From the IMG/VR virus record IMGVR_UViG_3300032235_000653, positions 1 to 64,000 of that record: a DNA stretch of 64,000 nt. One strand, written 5' to 3'. Shown here in pieces: positions 42,649 through 50,261 of the stretch. The stretch comes from a virus. A program made the translations under genes and the position numbers. The first letter of the stretch is position 1, and the number at the start of each line of letters is the position of its first letter. The notes beneath the pieces were generated by a model that saw nothing but the letters and a program-made list of their open reading frames with translations, did not search any database and was not told the DNA's origin.

Positions 42649-43613
42649 GATTCATAGTAACAGGCGGTGTAGGATTTATCGGACATAATGTAGTAAGACA
42701 GTTAGAACAGTTAGGTCATGAATGTTTTATAATCGACTGCGTCACTGATTATGGTTTTGTATCAAAAGACGAATTAGCTTATTTGGTTAAAGCTCGTAAA
42801 AATAGAATTCGTAGTTCCGTACATCATATCGATATTAGAGATCATTCTAACTTAGAAACATTTTTTAAAACTTTTGGACATACCTGCGATGCTGTCATTC
42901 ATTTAGCAAGTTTTCCTAGACAAAAAGTAGTCAATCAAAACCCAATTTGGGGCAGTGAAGTAATGAGTACTTCTTTGGTAAAACTATTAGAACTAACAAA
43001 AATTAGCCGAATCCCCAAATTTGTTTATATCAGCAGCAGTATGGTGTATGGAGACTTCACTGATCAAGTAACAGAGGACTTCAACTGTAAACCCCAAGGG
43101 CAGTACGGTATTATGAAATTAATGGGCGAATGGTTAGTTAAAGATTATTCGCGAAGAAAATGTTTTGATCATGTTATTATTCGACCCAGTGCTGTATACG
43201 GCGAGTATGATGTCGAGGATCGTGTGGTGTCTAAATTTATGTTATCCGCAATGAGAGGACAAACACTTAAAGTCAATGGCGCTGGCGAAACATTAGATTT
43301 TACATATGTCGAAGATGCCGCAATGGGTATAGTACAGGCTGCATCGAGTAGTAATGCTATTAATAAGACATACAATATCACAAAAAGTCATAGTCATAGT
43401 CTACTAGATGCTGCAAATTTAGCAGTAAAAATTGCAGGCCGCGGGTCGATCGAATGTAAAGACAAAGATGCCGACTTTCCCTCAAGGGGTGCATTAAACA
43501 TAGATGCAGCTCGCAATGATTTTGGCTTTGATCCCAAAGTAGATGTCGAAGAAGGATTTCGTCGATATCATAATTGGTTTTCTGAAAGTAAATTTTGGAA
43601 GTCAAAACTATAA
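42645..43613 (+). CDS. NAD-dependent sugar epimerase/dehydratase (extended SDR)
   Basis: 322 residues. TGGVGFIGHN near 6-15 is the cofactor turn. VIHLASFPRQ, SSSMVYG (Ser) and QYGIMK (Tyr-x-x-x-Lys) are active-site elements, and IIRPSAVYG is the typical C-terminal strand. It modifies nucleotide sugars and overlaps a DegT aminotransferase gene, so the pair likely makes an amino or deoxy sugar. Confidence 0.93.
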   Translation: MRFIVTGGVGFIGHNVVRQLEQLGHECFIIDCVTDYGFVSKDELAYLVKARKNRIRSSVHHIDIRDHSNLETFFKTFGHTCDAVIHLASFPRQKVVNQNPIWGSEVMSTSLVKLLELTKISRIPKFVYISSSMVYGDFTDQVTEDFNCKPQGQYGIMKLMGEWLVKDYSRRKCFDHVIIRPSAVYGEYDVEDRVVSKFMLSAMRGQTLKVNGAGETLDFTYVEDAAMGIVQAASSSNAINKTYNITKSHSHSLLDAANLAVKIAGRGSIECKDKDADFPSRGALNIDAARNDFGFDPKVDVEEGFRRYHNWFSESKFWKSKL

Positions 43614-44704
43614 TTCCATTTTTTGGAGTAAAAAGGCAATACGCCAATTTACGAAAAGAAATACTGGATGTAGTGGACACTGTCTATAGTACAGGTCAAG
43701 TCTTAGACGGACATTACACTAAAGAGTTTGAAAAGCAAATTGCGAAAAGATGTCATCGCCGATATGCTGTTGCAGTTAATAGTTGCAGTCAAGGTTTGCT
43801 GTTTGCTCAACAAGTTTTGTTCTTAGAGAATACAAAAATTCTCATTCCCACTATTAGCTTTGTTTCTACTATTAACAGTGTATTGCTAAATGGCAATGAA
43901 CCAGTGTTGTGTGACACGGATGATCAAGCGTTAATAAATTTAGAAAGCTTAGACTACGCTATTAAAGGGGCAGGGGTACAAGGTATTATGTATGTTAACC
44001 TGTTTGGCAATACAGTTGACTGGGACCGGTTTAAGATGACCACAGAATTCTTTAATCAAGATTTGAAAATCATCGAAGATGCGGCGCAGAGTTTTGGCGC
44101 TAGCTATAAAGGAATGCCCAGCGGAGCATTAGGTGATATCAGTGTATTAAGTTTTGACCCTACAAAAAATTTACCCAATTACGGTAGTGGCGGTATGATA
44201 CTGACAGATGATTTAGAAATAGCCGCTTCTCTGAGAGATCTACGAGATAATGGCAAAACCAGAGGACACGAAAACCCGGGCACTAACAGTAAAATGAGCG
44301 AAGCAGACTGTGCTCAGATGTTAGTTAAGCTTGAATATTTTAATGCCTGGCAATCTCGTCGAACACAAATTGCAGAATATTATAACGCCGAACTAAACGA
44401 TTGCGTTGACACACCTAAGACCACAGAAGGCACTGTTCATGCTTGGCACAAGTATGTAATTAAGCTGAATGATCGAAACGGATTAAAACATCATTTAGCA
44501 ATTAAAGGAGTAGAAACTAAAGTACACTACGAAGCTCCGCTATACGAGCATCCAGTGGGATATCCTTACATTAACTATGCGTCAGAACTATATAGAGAAG
44601 CCAGCGCATTTTGCCAAGAGTGTTTAAGTTTGCCTATCTATCCTGAATTAACAGATTCTGAAGTTGAATCTATTGTAGAATCTGTTAAAGAATTTAATTC
44701 TTAA
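43595..44704 (+). CDS. DegT/DnrJ/EryC1 sugar aminotransferase
   Basis: 369 residues, full length for the family, with a TTG start overlapping the epimerase. AVNSCSQGLLFAQQ binds PLP phosphate, IEDAAQSFGASYKG is the usual Asp motif, LSFDPTKNLPNYGSGGMI carries the Lys. It makes an amino sugar from a keto sugar, probably the epimerase product. Its stop overlaps the stop of the minus-strand gene, ending the plus-strand block. Confidence 0.93.
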   Translation: MEVKTIIPFFGVKRQYANLRKEILDVVDTVYSTGQVLDGHYTKEFEKQIAKRCHRRYAVAVNSCSQGLLFAQQVLFLENTKILIPTISFVSTINSVLLNGNEPVLCDTDDQALINLESLDYAIKGAGVQGIMYVNLFGNTVDWDRFKMTTEFFNQDLKIIEDAAQSFGASYKGMPSGALGDISVLSFDPTKNLPNYGSGGMILTDDLEIAASLRDLRDNGKTRGHENPGTNSKMSEADCAQMLVKLEYFNAWQSRRTQIAEYYNAELNDCVDTPKTTEGTVHAWHKYVIKLNDRNGLKHHLAIKGVETKVHYEAPLYEHPVGYPYINYASELYREASAFCQECLSLPIYPELTDSEVESIVESVKEFNS

Positions 44705-46425
44705 GTTTGATCTTCTTTAAATGCACTTCTTATTCTACTGAATAAGCTAGGTTTCATTTTAGGTTCTTCTGGTTTAAGTGCTACCGGTTTTCTAATTGAT
44801 TTATTTAATCCAGTCCACATACCTTTGCCCATATCTGTTTGCATAGCACTGGGCTGTATATCATTGCCCAATGTATCATTGGCATATTGATACATTAATT
44901 TAGCAAGCCCTTTGCCTCGATGTCTCGGAGAAACAAATACGTATGCAGCTTCTAAATATTTTTCACCATCTTCATGACGTTTTTTAACTAAAAAGTCTGT
45001 CCAGGCAAGTTCTTCGCGCTCTGGCGTATTGGTTAATACTCGTATATGTAAGACATTTACGTCAGTGTTATAAACTTTCCTGTCTTCTCCTTCAGCAGTG
45101 AGTAATAAATCCCCCACAACTTGTTGATCTCTAAATCCTGTCTTAACAGTTTCAGCATTTACATATTCGGTTATGCTGTCAGATTTCCATTTATCAGCTA
45201 AAAGCTCCACTAATTTTTTTACAGTAGATACATTGTTTCGACGCATGTAATTAATGATTTTAACTGCATTAGCTCTATCGGCGCCGGCACTGGGTTTTCT
45301 AGCATTGCTTAAATCTGTATTCAATCCTTGAGCAGCATTTTCTTTATCGTAAGTATAATTTAAACTGTATCGCAGATCGTCGGCTTTTTTACTTAACTGA
45401 CTTTTATTTTTGGCACTAATTAATTCTATCCACGGAAGCAAGTATTCTCGTTCAGGATAACTACGATAACTTGTATGTTCCGGACCTGTCAACAAACTGA
45501 CATCTCCTGGATTTCTTTGATCAAAATTTCGCCAAGCTTTAGGGTCGGTATAAAAATATGTATCAATGCCCAGACGTTTAGCTGCTATTAGTGCTTGTCT
45601 GGCTCTAGCACGAACTTCAGGATCAGATTTGGGATCAATATAAATGTGTACGGCCACAATTCCATCAATGGGTATAGTAGGTTCTCGACTGAACACTCGA
45701 TCTTCAGCTTCATGTTTTCGATGATGTGCCAAAGATGGGTTACGATTTTCCCAATAGTCCACTGGACGAGAAATATAATGATTGTTGAACCAGTTACCAT
45801 CTAATACAAACAACACAGCCTGATTACCAATATAGTCATGATACCCACCTTGTCTCGTGCGTGTAGTGCTTAAAAAGTAAAGGTGATCTTTAGGTGCGTA
45901 ACTTTGTTCGATACTACCCAACACACTGCTTAATTCAAACTGCCCAGAACTTAAAATTTTTAAAGCTGAATGAATATTAGTATAATGATATACTATACGA
46001 CTCAGACTTTCGTCTAATTTTTCTGGTTCCCAGAACATATTCTTAGAACCCTTTGTAGTAGGTTTAAATCCATGTCCTTTATAGAACTTAGTTAGTTTGG
46101 CTTGACTTACTTGCCCTTTGTCCCAAGGGTACAATGTTAATGCAATATTATCTTCTTTAGCCAAACGTTGAAGCTCAGCCATTGCTCGAGAACCCACGCC
46201 TTGACGTAGAGGATACGCTTGAAACCATTTAACTTCTACCGCATCGTGTTTAGACAAGCTAGGCACTAGTTCGAACATGGCAAACTGTTGTTCGTCACCT
46301 TCTCCCCATGTCATGACATGATTGTTTTGCCATACTTGTGGATATTTAGAATAAACTTTTTCTATCCATTCTTTTGCACGGCTACGATCTATATTAGATA
46401 ATTTGATAACTTCGTCAATACGCAT
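44701..46425 (-). CDS. GNAT - ADP-ribosyltransferase-like - GNAT protein
   Basis: 574 residues. The N-terminal part (about 10-130) has the GNAT acetyl-CoA loop YPLRQGVGSRAMAELQRLA. The middle (about 140-270) starts with IVYHYTNIHSALKILSSGQF, then LYFLSTTRTR, then HEAEDRVF, an H ... S-T-T ... E order that recalls ADP-ribosyltransferase folds. The C-terminal part (about 425-545) has a second acetyl-CoA loop, VSPRHRGKGLAKLMYQYA. The start MRIDEVIKLSN resembles other leader-like starts here. T4 packages ADP-ribosyltransferase Alt in its head, so a packaged effector is plausible. The GNAT parts are clear; the middle is a proposal. Confidence 0.65.
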   Translation of the reverse strand: MRIDEVIKLSNIDRSRAKEWIEKVYSKYPQVWQNNHVMTWGEGDEQQFAMFELVPSLSKHDAVEVKWFQAYPLRQGVGSRAMAELQRLAKEDNIALTLYPWDKGQVSQAKLTKFYKGHGFKPTTKGSKNMFWEPEKLDESLSRIVYHYTNIHSALKILSSGQFELSSVLGSIEQSYAPKDHLYFLSTTRTRQGGYHDYIGNQAVLFVLDGNWFNNHYISRPVDYWENRNPSLAHHRKHEAEDRVFSREPTIPIDGIVAVHIYIDPKSDPEVRARARQALIAAKRLGIDTYFYTDPKAWRNFDQRNPGDVSLLTGPEHTSYRSYPEREYLLPWIELISAKNKSQLSKKADDLRYSLNYTYDKENAAQGLNTDLSNARKPSAGADRANAVKIINYMRRNNVSTVKKLVELLADKWKSDSITEYVNAETVKTGFRDQQVVGDLLLTAEGEDRKVYNTDVNVLHIRVLTNTPEREELAWTDFLVKKRHEDGEKYLEAAYVFVSPRHRGKGLAKLMYQYANDTLGNDIQPSAMQTDMGKGMWTGLNKSIRKPVALKPEEPKMKPSLFSRIRSAFKEDQT

Positions 46426-48096
46426 TCAGTATTTAGCGTCATAGTACTGTTTGAGCCAAGCCCACTCGTAGGATAACATTAGCTTGTCGTAGTCGCCTTT
46501 AACAGATTCATAGTAATTGATAGCATCCTGGGCTCCAAGAATACTCCATTCACCGTACTGCCCGTTGCCCACTGTTAACCATTTTTTAAGTCTGAATTCA
46601 GTTTCAACACTGGGCTGTTCGATACTAAAATGTTTTAACTTAATAACTTCGCGAAATGCTGTACGCCATGTGGTCCAAGAGTCTTGATCATAATGTGCAG
46701 TGCCACTTAAAATGGGCACTACGTCGTGAGCTTTACTTAAAGTAAAATCTAGTCCACTGTTCACAGTTTCCAGTACCAAACGTTTATTGTAAGCAATCAT
46801 TGCCTGATGTCCGTAGACCAATCCATTTACTGGATTTCGAGCATGAAAAATGTAGTGTTTTGGTTCTTGAAAGTAGTCAGGTTGCCATGACCAATTAAAA
46901 TTAACGTCAACTTCTAATTTAGCAAACACAGCAAAGAACCACGGTGTTTCGCTTTTTTCAGCGGCAGTTTTGTATGCGGCCATACGACCGTCGACATTTT
47001 GGACACGTTTGATTGCATTACTGAACTTTAGTACAGGAAATCCAGGGTCTTCTTGATCCAAAACTTCACACAAATGATTATACCACTGTTCTGCTTCTGG
47101 TTCGCCGTTACTGATATAGACTATGTCTAAACAGTCTTCTGTGTGTATAGATTTGCCCCTTTTTTCAACGTTTACGTAAGGATAATCGTAGATTTGTGTG
47201 CGTAAATGTGTCTTAACGTCTCGGGGCACTACACAAATACTGTTGCTTTCTGTAAAACTTTCCACAGTCCTGTCTTTTTCAGTCCATAAGCAAATTTCAC
47301 TGTTAAGTAAAATACTGGGCCTATTCGAAAATGCAGCATAGGGGAATTTGAAATCGTGTTTACGAATTTCATCTACTAGATTGTCATGATCATAATGAAC
47401 TCTGGGACACATATATCGATATACTCTTTGATCTTCACAATAGTTAATAACATTAAACCAATCCAATAATTCCAAATCGACCATTTGCTTTTTGAATGAT
47501 TCTACATGAATATAAAATGTATCTCCACGTTTTTGATTATTGCTGGAAAAACAATGAATCATTTCTTCTTGCCACTGAGCAGGATGCCAAGTAAAGTCAA
47601 AATCTCGGTAATCGCAGACACTGCTAATCACCCACACATATTCTGTGGTAGCTAAATTTACTATACGTTTTAGTACGTTTAAATGATCCGACACATATCT
47701 GGTAGATTTAATCAAAGGATATCTTTCTTTAAGAGCAACAAGTTGTACTTGACTCTCTGGGTTCATAAAATCCATATAGAAAATATCAGTACTACCGGTA
47801 CGAGGAACACAATAATCATTTACAGGACAATGCCAGTGCCATTGATGCTCTTTTGTATTTTTTGGTATCAGATAAGTGCCACCATTTTGTTGCCATTGGC
47901 TGGGCCAAACATGTGTATACTCTGCTTCATAACTAATGGGTTTCCAATGAAAGTCAAAATCACTATAGTCATTGTGCCCGTCTACGTACCAAAAATATGC
48001 CGTACGACAAAGTGTATCAGCCTCTACTAGAGAGGCTGCCGGTTGTTCAAAGGCAAACAGGTTAGGCTTTGGTCCTTTGTAAAATATATCAAACAT
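46426..48096 (-). CDS. Three-repeat glycosyltransferase-like protein
   Basis: 556 residues. Three related units start near 32, 150 and 382, each with [DN]-F-[DN]-F-x-W-x-P (FDFHWKP, FDFTWHP, FNWSWQP) followed by a strand. The C-terminal region (322 to end) matches the 308-residue protein at 61930 in several places: AAYKTAAEKSET, HARNPVNGLVYGH, WRTAFREVIKL, GQYGEWSILGA. That protein has a DGDN motif of GT-A type; here the same position reads AKLEVDVN, so activity may be altered. It overlaps its neighbours on both sides. Confidence 0.65.
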   Translation of the reverse strand: MFDIFYKGPKPNLFAFEQPAASLVEADTLCRTAYFWYVDGHNDYSDFDFHWKPISYEAEYTHVWPSQWQQNGGTYLIPKNTKEHQWHWHCPVNDYCVPRTGSTDIFYMDFMNPESQVQLVALKERYPLIKSTRYVSDHLNVLKRIVNLATTEYVWVISSVCDYRDFDFTWHPAQWQEEMIHCFSSNNQKRGDTFYIHVESFKKQMVDLELLDWFNVINYCEDQRVYRYMCPRVHYDHDNLVDEIRKHDFKFPYAAFSNRPSILLNSEICLWTEKDRTVESFTESNSICVVPRDVKTHLRTQIYDYPYVNVEKRGKSIHTEDCLDIVYISNGEPEAEQWYNHLCEVLDQEDPGFPVLKFSNAIKRVQNVDGRMAAYKTAAEKSETPWFFAVFAKLEVDVNFNWSWQPDYFQEPKHYIFHARNPVNGLVYGHQAMIAYNKRLVLETVNSGLDFTLSKAHDVVPILSGTAHYDQDSWTTWRTAFREVIKLKHFSIEQPSVETEFRLKKWLTVGNGQYGEWSILGAQDAINYYESVKGDYDKLMLSYEWAWLKQYYDAKY

Positions 48097-48523
48097 CGAT
48101 TTGTTCTACTGTAACTTTACACTTGTTTAAAAATTCAACACCGGACGTATCACGATAAGCTTGCCCAAAATACACATGAGATATGCCTGCTCCGTAAATA
48201 CTTTTAGCACACTCTAAACAAGGAGCATGGGTAATGAACATAGTAGATCCTAGCCCGCCCTCATTGCCTTTTGCTAACTTGTCTAGAGCATTTCGCTCTG
48301 CGTGGAGCACTTCTGGTTTTGTTTTTAATTCGTAATCGCCTGTTTCATCCCAAACTTTGGTTTCACAGTTGTTATCCCACCCGGCAGGCATGCCGTTATA
48401 ACCAATACTGATAATTCTATCATCTTTAACCACAATGGCGCCAACATGCAGTCGCCGAGCATGACTGAGTTCAGCAAATATTTTTGCAGTCTGCATATAT
48501 GCTTGAATTAATTTTTTCTTCAT
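48089..48523 (-). CDS. Deoxycytidylate (dCMP) deaminase
   Basis: 144 residues from the ATG at 48523 (ATGA overlap; a TTG four codons earlier is possible). Zinc motif HAERNAL (His, catalytic Glu) and PCLECAK (two Cys). VGAIVVKDDRIISIGYNGMP is the substrate-binding N-half. It makes dUMP for ThyA. An upstream insertion (NNCETKVWDETGDYELKT) is typical of phage/bacterial dCMP deaminases. It is separated from thyA by 6 kb and on the other strand. Confidence 0.95.
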   Translation of the reverse strand: MKKKLIQAYMQTAKIFAELSHARRLHVGAIVVKDDRIISIGYNGMPAGWDNNCETKVWDETGDYELKTKPEVLHAERNALDKLAKGNEGGLGSTMFITHAPCLECAKSIYGAGISHVYFGQAYRDTSGVEFLNKCKVTVEQIDV

Positions 48524-49215
48524 TTTCTTAACCAAGAAATATTATCCCAGGCATCACCACTGGGATTAAATTTTTGAACAACTCTATTGTATAAATCAAT
48601 GTCAGGTAACAAATATTCCATTATTTTTTCATTGGGGGAAGACTTAAACTTTTCTTTTATATTTGCTTCGAGTTTCTTTTTTGACCCAGATGAAATATTT
48701 GACTTTCCGTCAGTTGCCCAATAACTATCTATATAAATTTTATATTTTTCTAAGAGTTTTGCAATCGCCCATTTAACCCCGTCGTGATTTTTTACAGATT
48801 CCATTGGAATCCAATCAATTTGATCACAGAAATTTTCGTAATAGTTATAAACATACCCGTATGAATGTATGTCTATTATAGGAGTACTCAAAACAAAGTT
48901 TTGCAATTCAACATTTTTATAATATTCAGATACTAGATTCTTTTGAAATAACCATTCTGCTATTGCTTTATAACGCCTAGTTAAAGGATCCGTCATCAAA
49001 GTAAAAACATGACTCTTATCCCAATTGATTTCTGAAAACGGTATTTTCCTCCATCGACAGTTTTGATTAAAAGTGGTCGTCAAAAAACTGGAGCCGCATT
49101 TTAAAGTTGCAATACAGGTCAATACTTCGCAGGTATACACTGCTGCTGTGGCCCCAGGACTTCTTTCAAATTTATTAAATTCTTCAACTTCTGAAAAATA
49201 GGGTAACAGATTCAT
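48520..49215 (-). CDS. Sulfotransferase-like protein
   Basis: 231 residues from the ATG at 49215; the ATG at 49221 lies too close to the -10. TLKCGSSFLTTTF near 40-52 resembles the 5'-phosphosulfate loop of PAPS-dependent sulfotransferases (a Lys or Arg, then G-[ST]-S-x-[LT]). HVFTLMTDPLTRRYKAIAEW near 70-89 resembles the 3'-phosphate motif (R-D-P-x-x-R), with Thr-Asp-Pro in place of Arg-Asp-Pro. Substrate unknown. An APS-kinase-like gene lies just upstream, which supports the call. Confidence 0.6.
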   Translation of the reverse strand: MNLLPYFSEVEEFNKFERSPGATAAVYTCEVLTCIATLKCGSSFLTTTFNQNCRWRKIPFSEINWDKSHVFTLMTDPLTRRYKAIAEWLFQKNLVSEYYKNVELQNFVLSTPIIDIHSYGYVYNYYENFCDQIDWIPMESVKNHDGVKWAIAKLLEKYKIYIDSYWATDGKSNISSGSKKKLEANIKEKFKSSPNEKIMEYLLPDIDLYNRVVQKFNPSGDAWDNISWLRK

Positions 49216-49223
49216 TGACATGA

Positions 49224-49252
49224 ATTATAAATGTATAAATGATATAAGTCAA
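49224..49252 (-). promoter_or_regulatory. Sigma70 promoter at the sulfotransferase-like start
   Basis: On the minus strand: TTGACT (49252-49247), 17-base spacer, perfect TATAAT (49229-49224). It lies eight bases before the ATG at 49215, so a leaderless or near-leaderless message is expected. It is an internal promoter in the long minus-strand block. Confidence 0.6.
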
Positions 49253-49473
49253 TCTTTGTCAGTTACTATAACTGCAACTTGGTCCACCCAAATCATTCTG
49301 CCATGGCAAGCAATATTCCATTTTGTTTCACCATGCTCGTGTGTGCATTCAGTAAAAGTTTCTCCGATAAGTCGAACATCTTTAGCTAAATGTTCTACTC
49401 CGTTTTCGAATACACGCCAGACTAATTCACTGCCGTTGTGTTTAGTATTAAATCTGACGTGATACTTGTTCAC
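49249..49473 (-). CDS. Small conserved phage protein, unknown function
   Basis: 74 residues: MNKYHVRFNTKHNGSELVWR then VFENGVEHLAKDVRLIG and a strand-rich end WNIACHGRMIWVDQVAVIV. Such proteins are frequent in T4-like marine phages. It overlaps the kinase-fusion gene by four bases. Confidence 0.7.
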   Translation of the reverse strand: MNKYHVRFNTKHNGSELVWRVFENGVEHLAKDVRLIGETFTECTHEHGETKWNIACHGRMIWVDQVAVIVTDKD

Positions 49474-50261
49474 TTTAGTCCTAGTTCTTTTCTAATTTTA
49501 GTGGCAGAAATATCGGTAATTGACTCATTAAATGTTTCTTCACCAGCAGAATATCCCACGCCACGACCCCAACCTATATGCACAATATTTGGAACTACTT
49601 GTATGTCGTACTGTCCTTGGTATAGTGGATCTAAGTCTCGACGGATAAATGATTTAACCTTTTCTACTTCGAAAGGATTGGACCCTTGCCAGCCCTGCAC
49701 ATCACGAACTTGAATAATAACTTGACCTGTACGTTGTAACAGTCTTTCAAATAATGCTCTATGACCATCGTGCCACGGTTGCCAACGCCCTAACATTTGG
49801 ACTGTTTCTTTTTTCCAATCAAAGACAGGTCGTCTACGATGGTCAATAATATGGTCAGCAATAAAATCTGCCCATTTTTCTGCATTTTGTTCCGTGACCC
49901 TAAAATCATAAACTTCGGGTTCAACAAACATTTTATTTGTATCAGCGTAACGACCTTCGCGTATAGTATCTACCCATACAGTCCAATCTGCTTTAAAATT
50001 ATTACGCATTTCTACTAATGGTGCAACGAAATCACATAGTGCATAATCTGTGTTGCACGACATTGATAATTCAAACATACGTTTACTTTGGCGAATCCTA
50101 CCAGCTTCGCTGAAATCCCAATCGTCGAATTGTTTTCTTACTTCATCTGCGTTAAACCAAGTAACTGTTTTGCCATTGGCTTCTAATAACTTCTTTAATT
50201 CTGTTGCCAAGAAGGTTTTTCCTGCTCCGGGCAGGCCCATAATCAAAATTCGTTGTGTCAT
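49470..50261 (-). CDS. APS kinase-like / nucleotidyltransferase fusion
   Basis: 263 residues. The N-terminal half matches adenylylsulfate kinase: GLPGAGKT P-loop (9-16), WFNADEVRKQ and DFVAPLVEMR, then VWVDTIREGRYADTNK and a P-E-V-Y-D-F end. The C-terminal half (from about 150) is a HIGH-type nucleotidyltransferase: GRWQPWHDGHRALFER and ISATKIRKELG. If the second half makes APS and the first makes PAPS, this is a PAPS synthase feeding the sulfotransferase-like protein. The GRWQPWHDGH form is closer to NMN adenylyltransferases than to ATP sulfurylase, so the exact reaction is open. Confidence 0.82.
   Translation of the reverse strand: MTQRILIMGLPGAGKTFLATELKKLLEANGKTVTWFNADEVRKQFDDWDFSEAGRIRQSKRMFELSMSCNTDYALCDFVAPLVEMRNNFKADWTVWVDTIREGRYADTNKMFVEPEVYDFRVTEQNAEKWADFIADHIIDHRRRPVFDWKKETVQMLGRWQPWHDGHRALFERLLQRTGQVIIQVRDVQGWQGSNPFEVEKVKSFIRRDLDPLYQGQYDIQVVPNIVHIGWGRGVGYSAGEETFNESITDISATKIRKELGLK

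Noticed and set aside
44695-44710. Possible terminator between the convergent genes
   Set aside because: The two genes share overlapping stop codons (a cttaag palindrome only); there is no room for a hairpin and none is visible.
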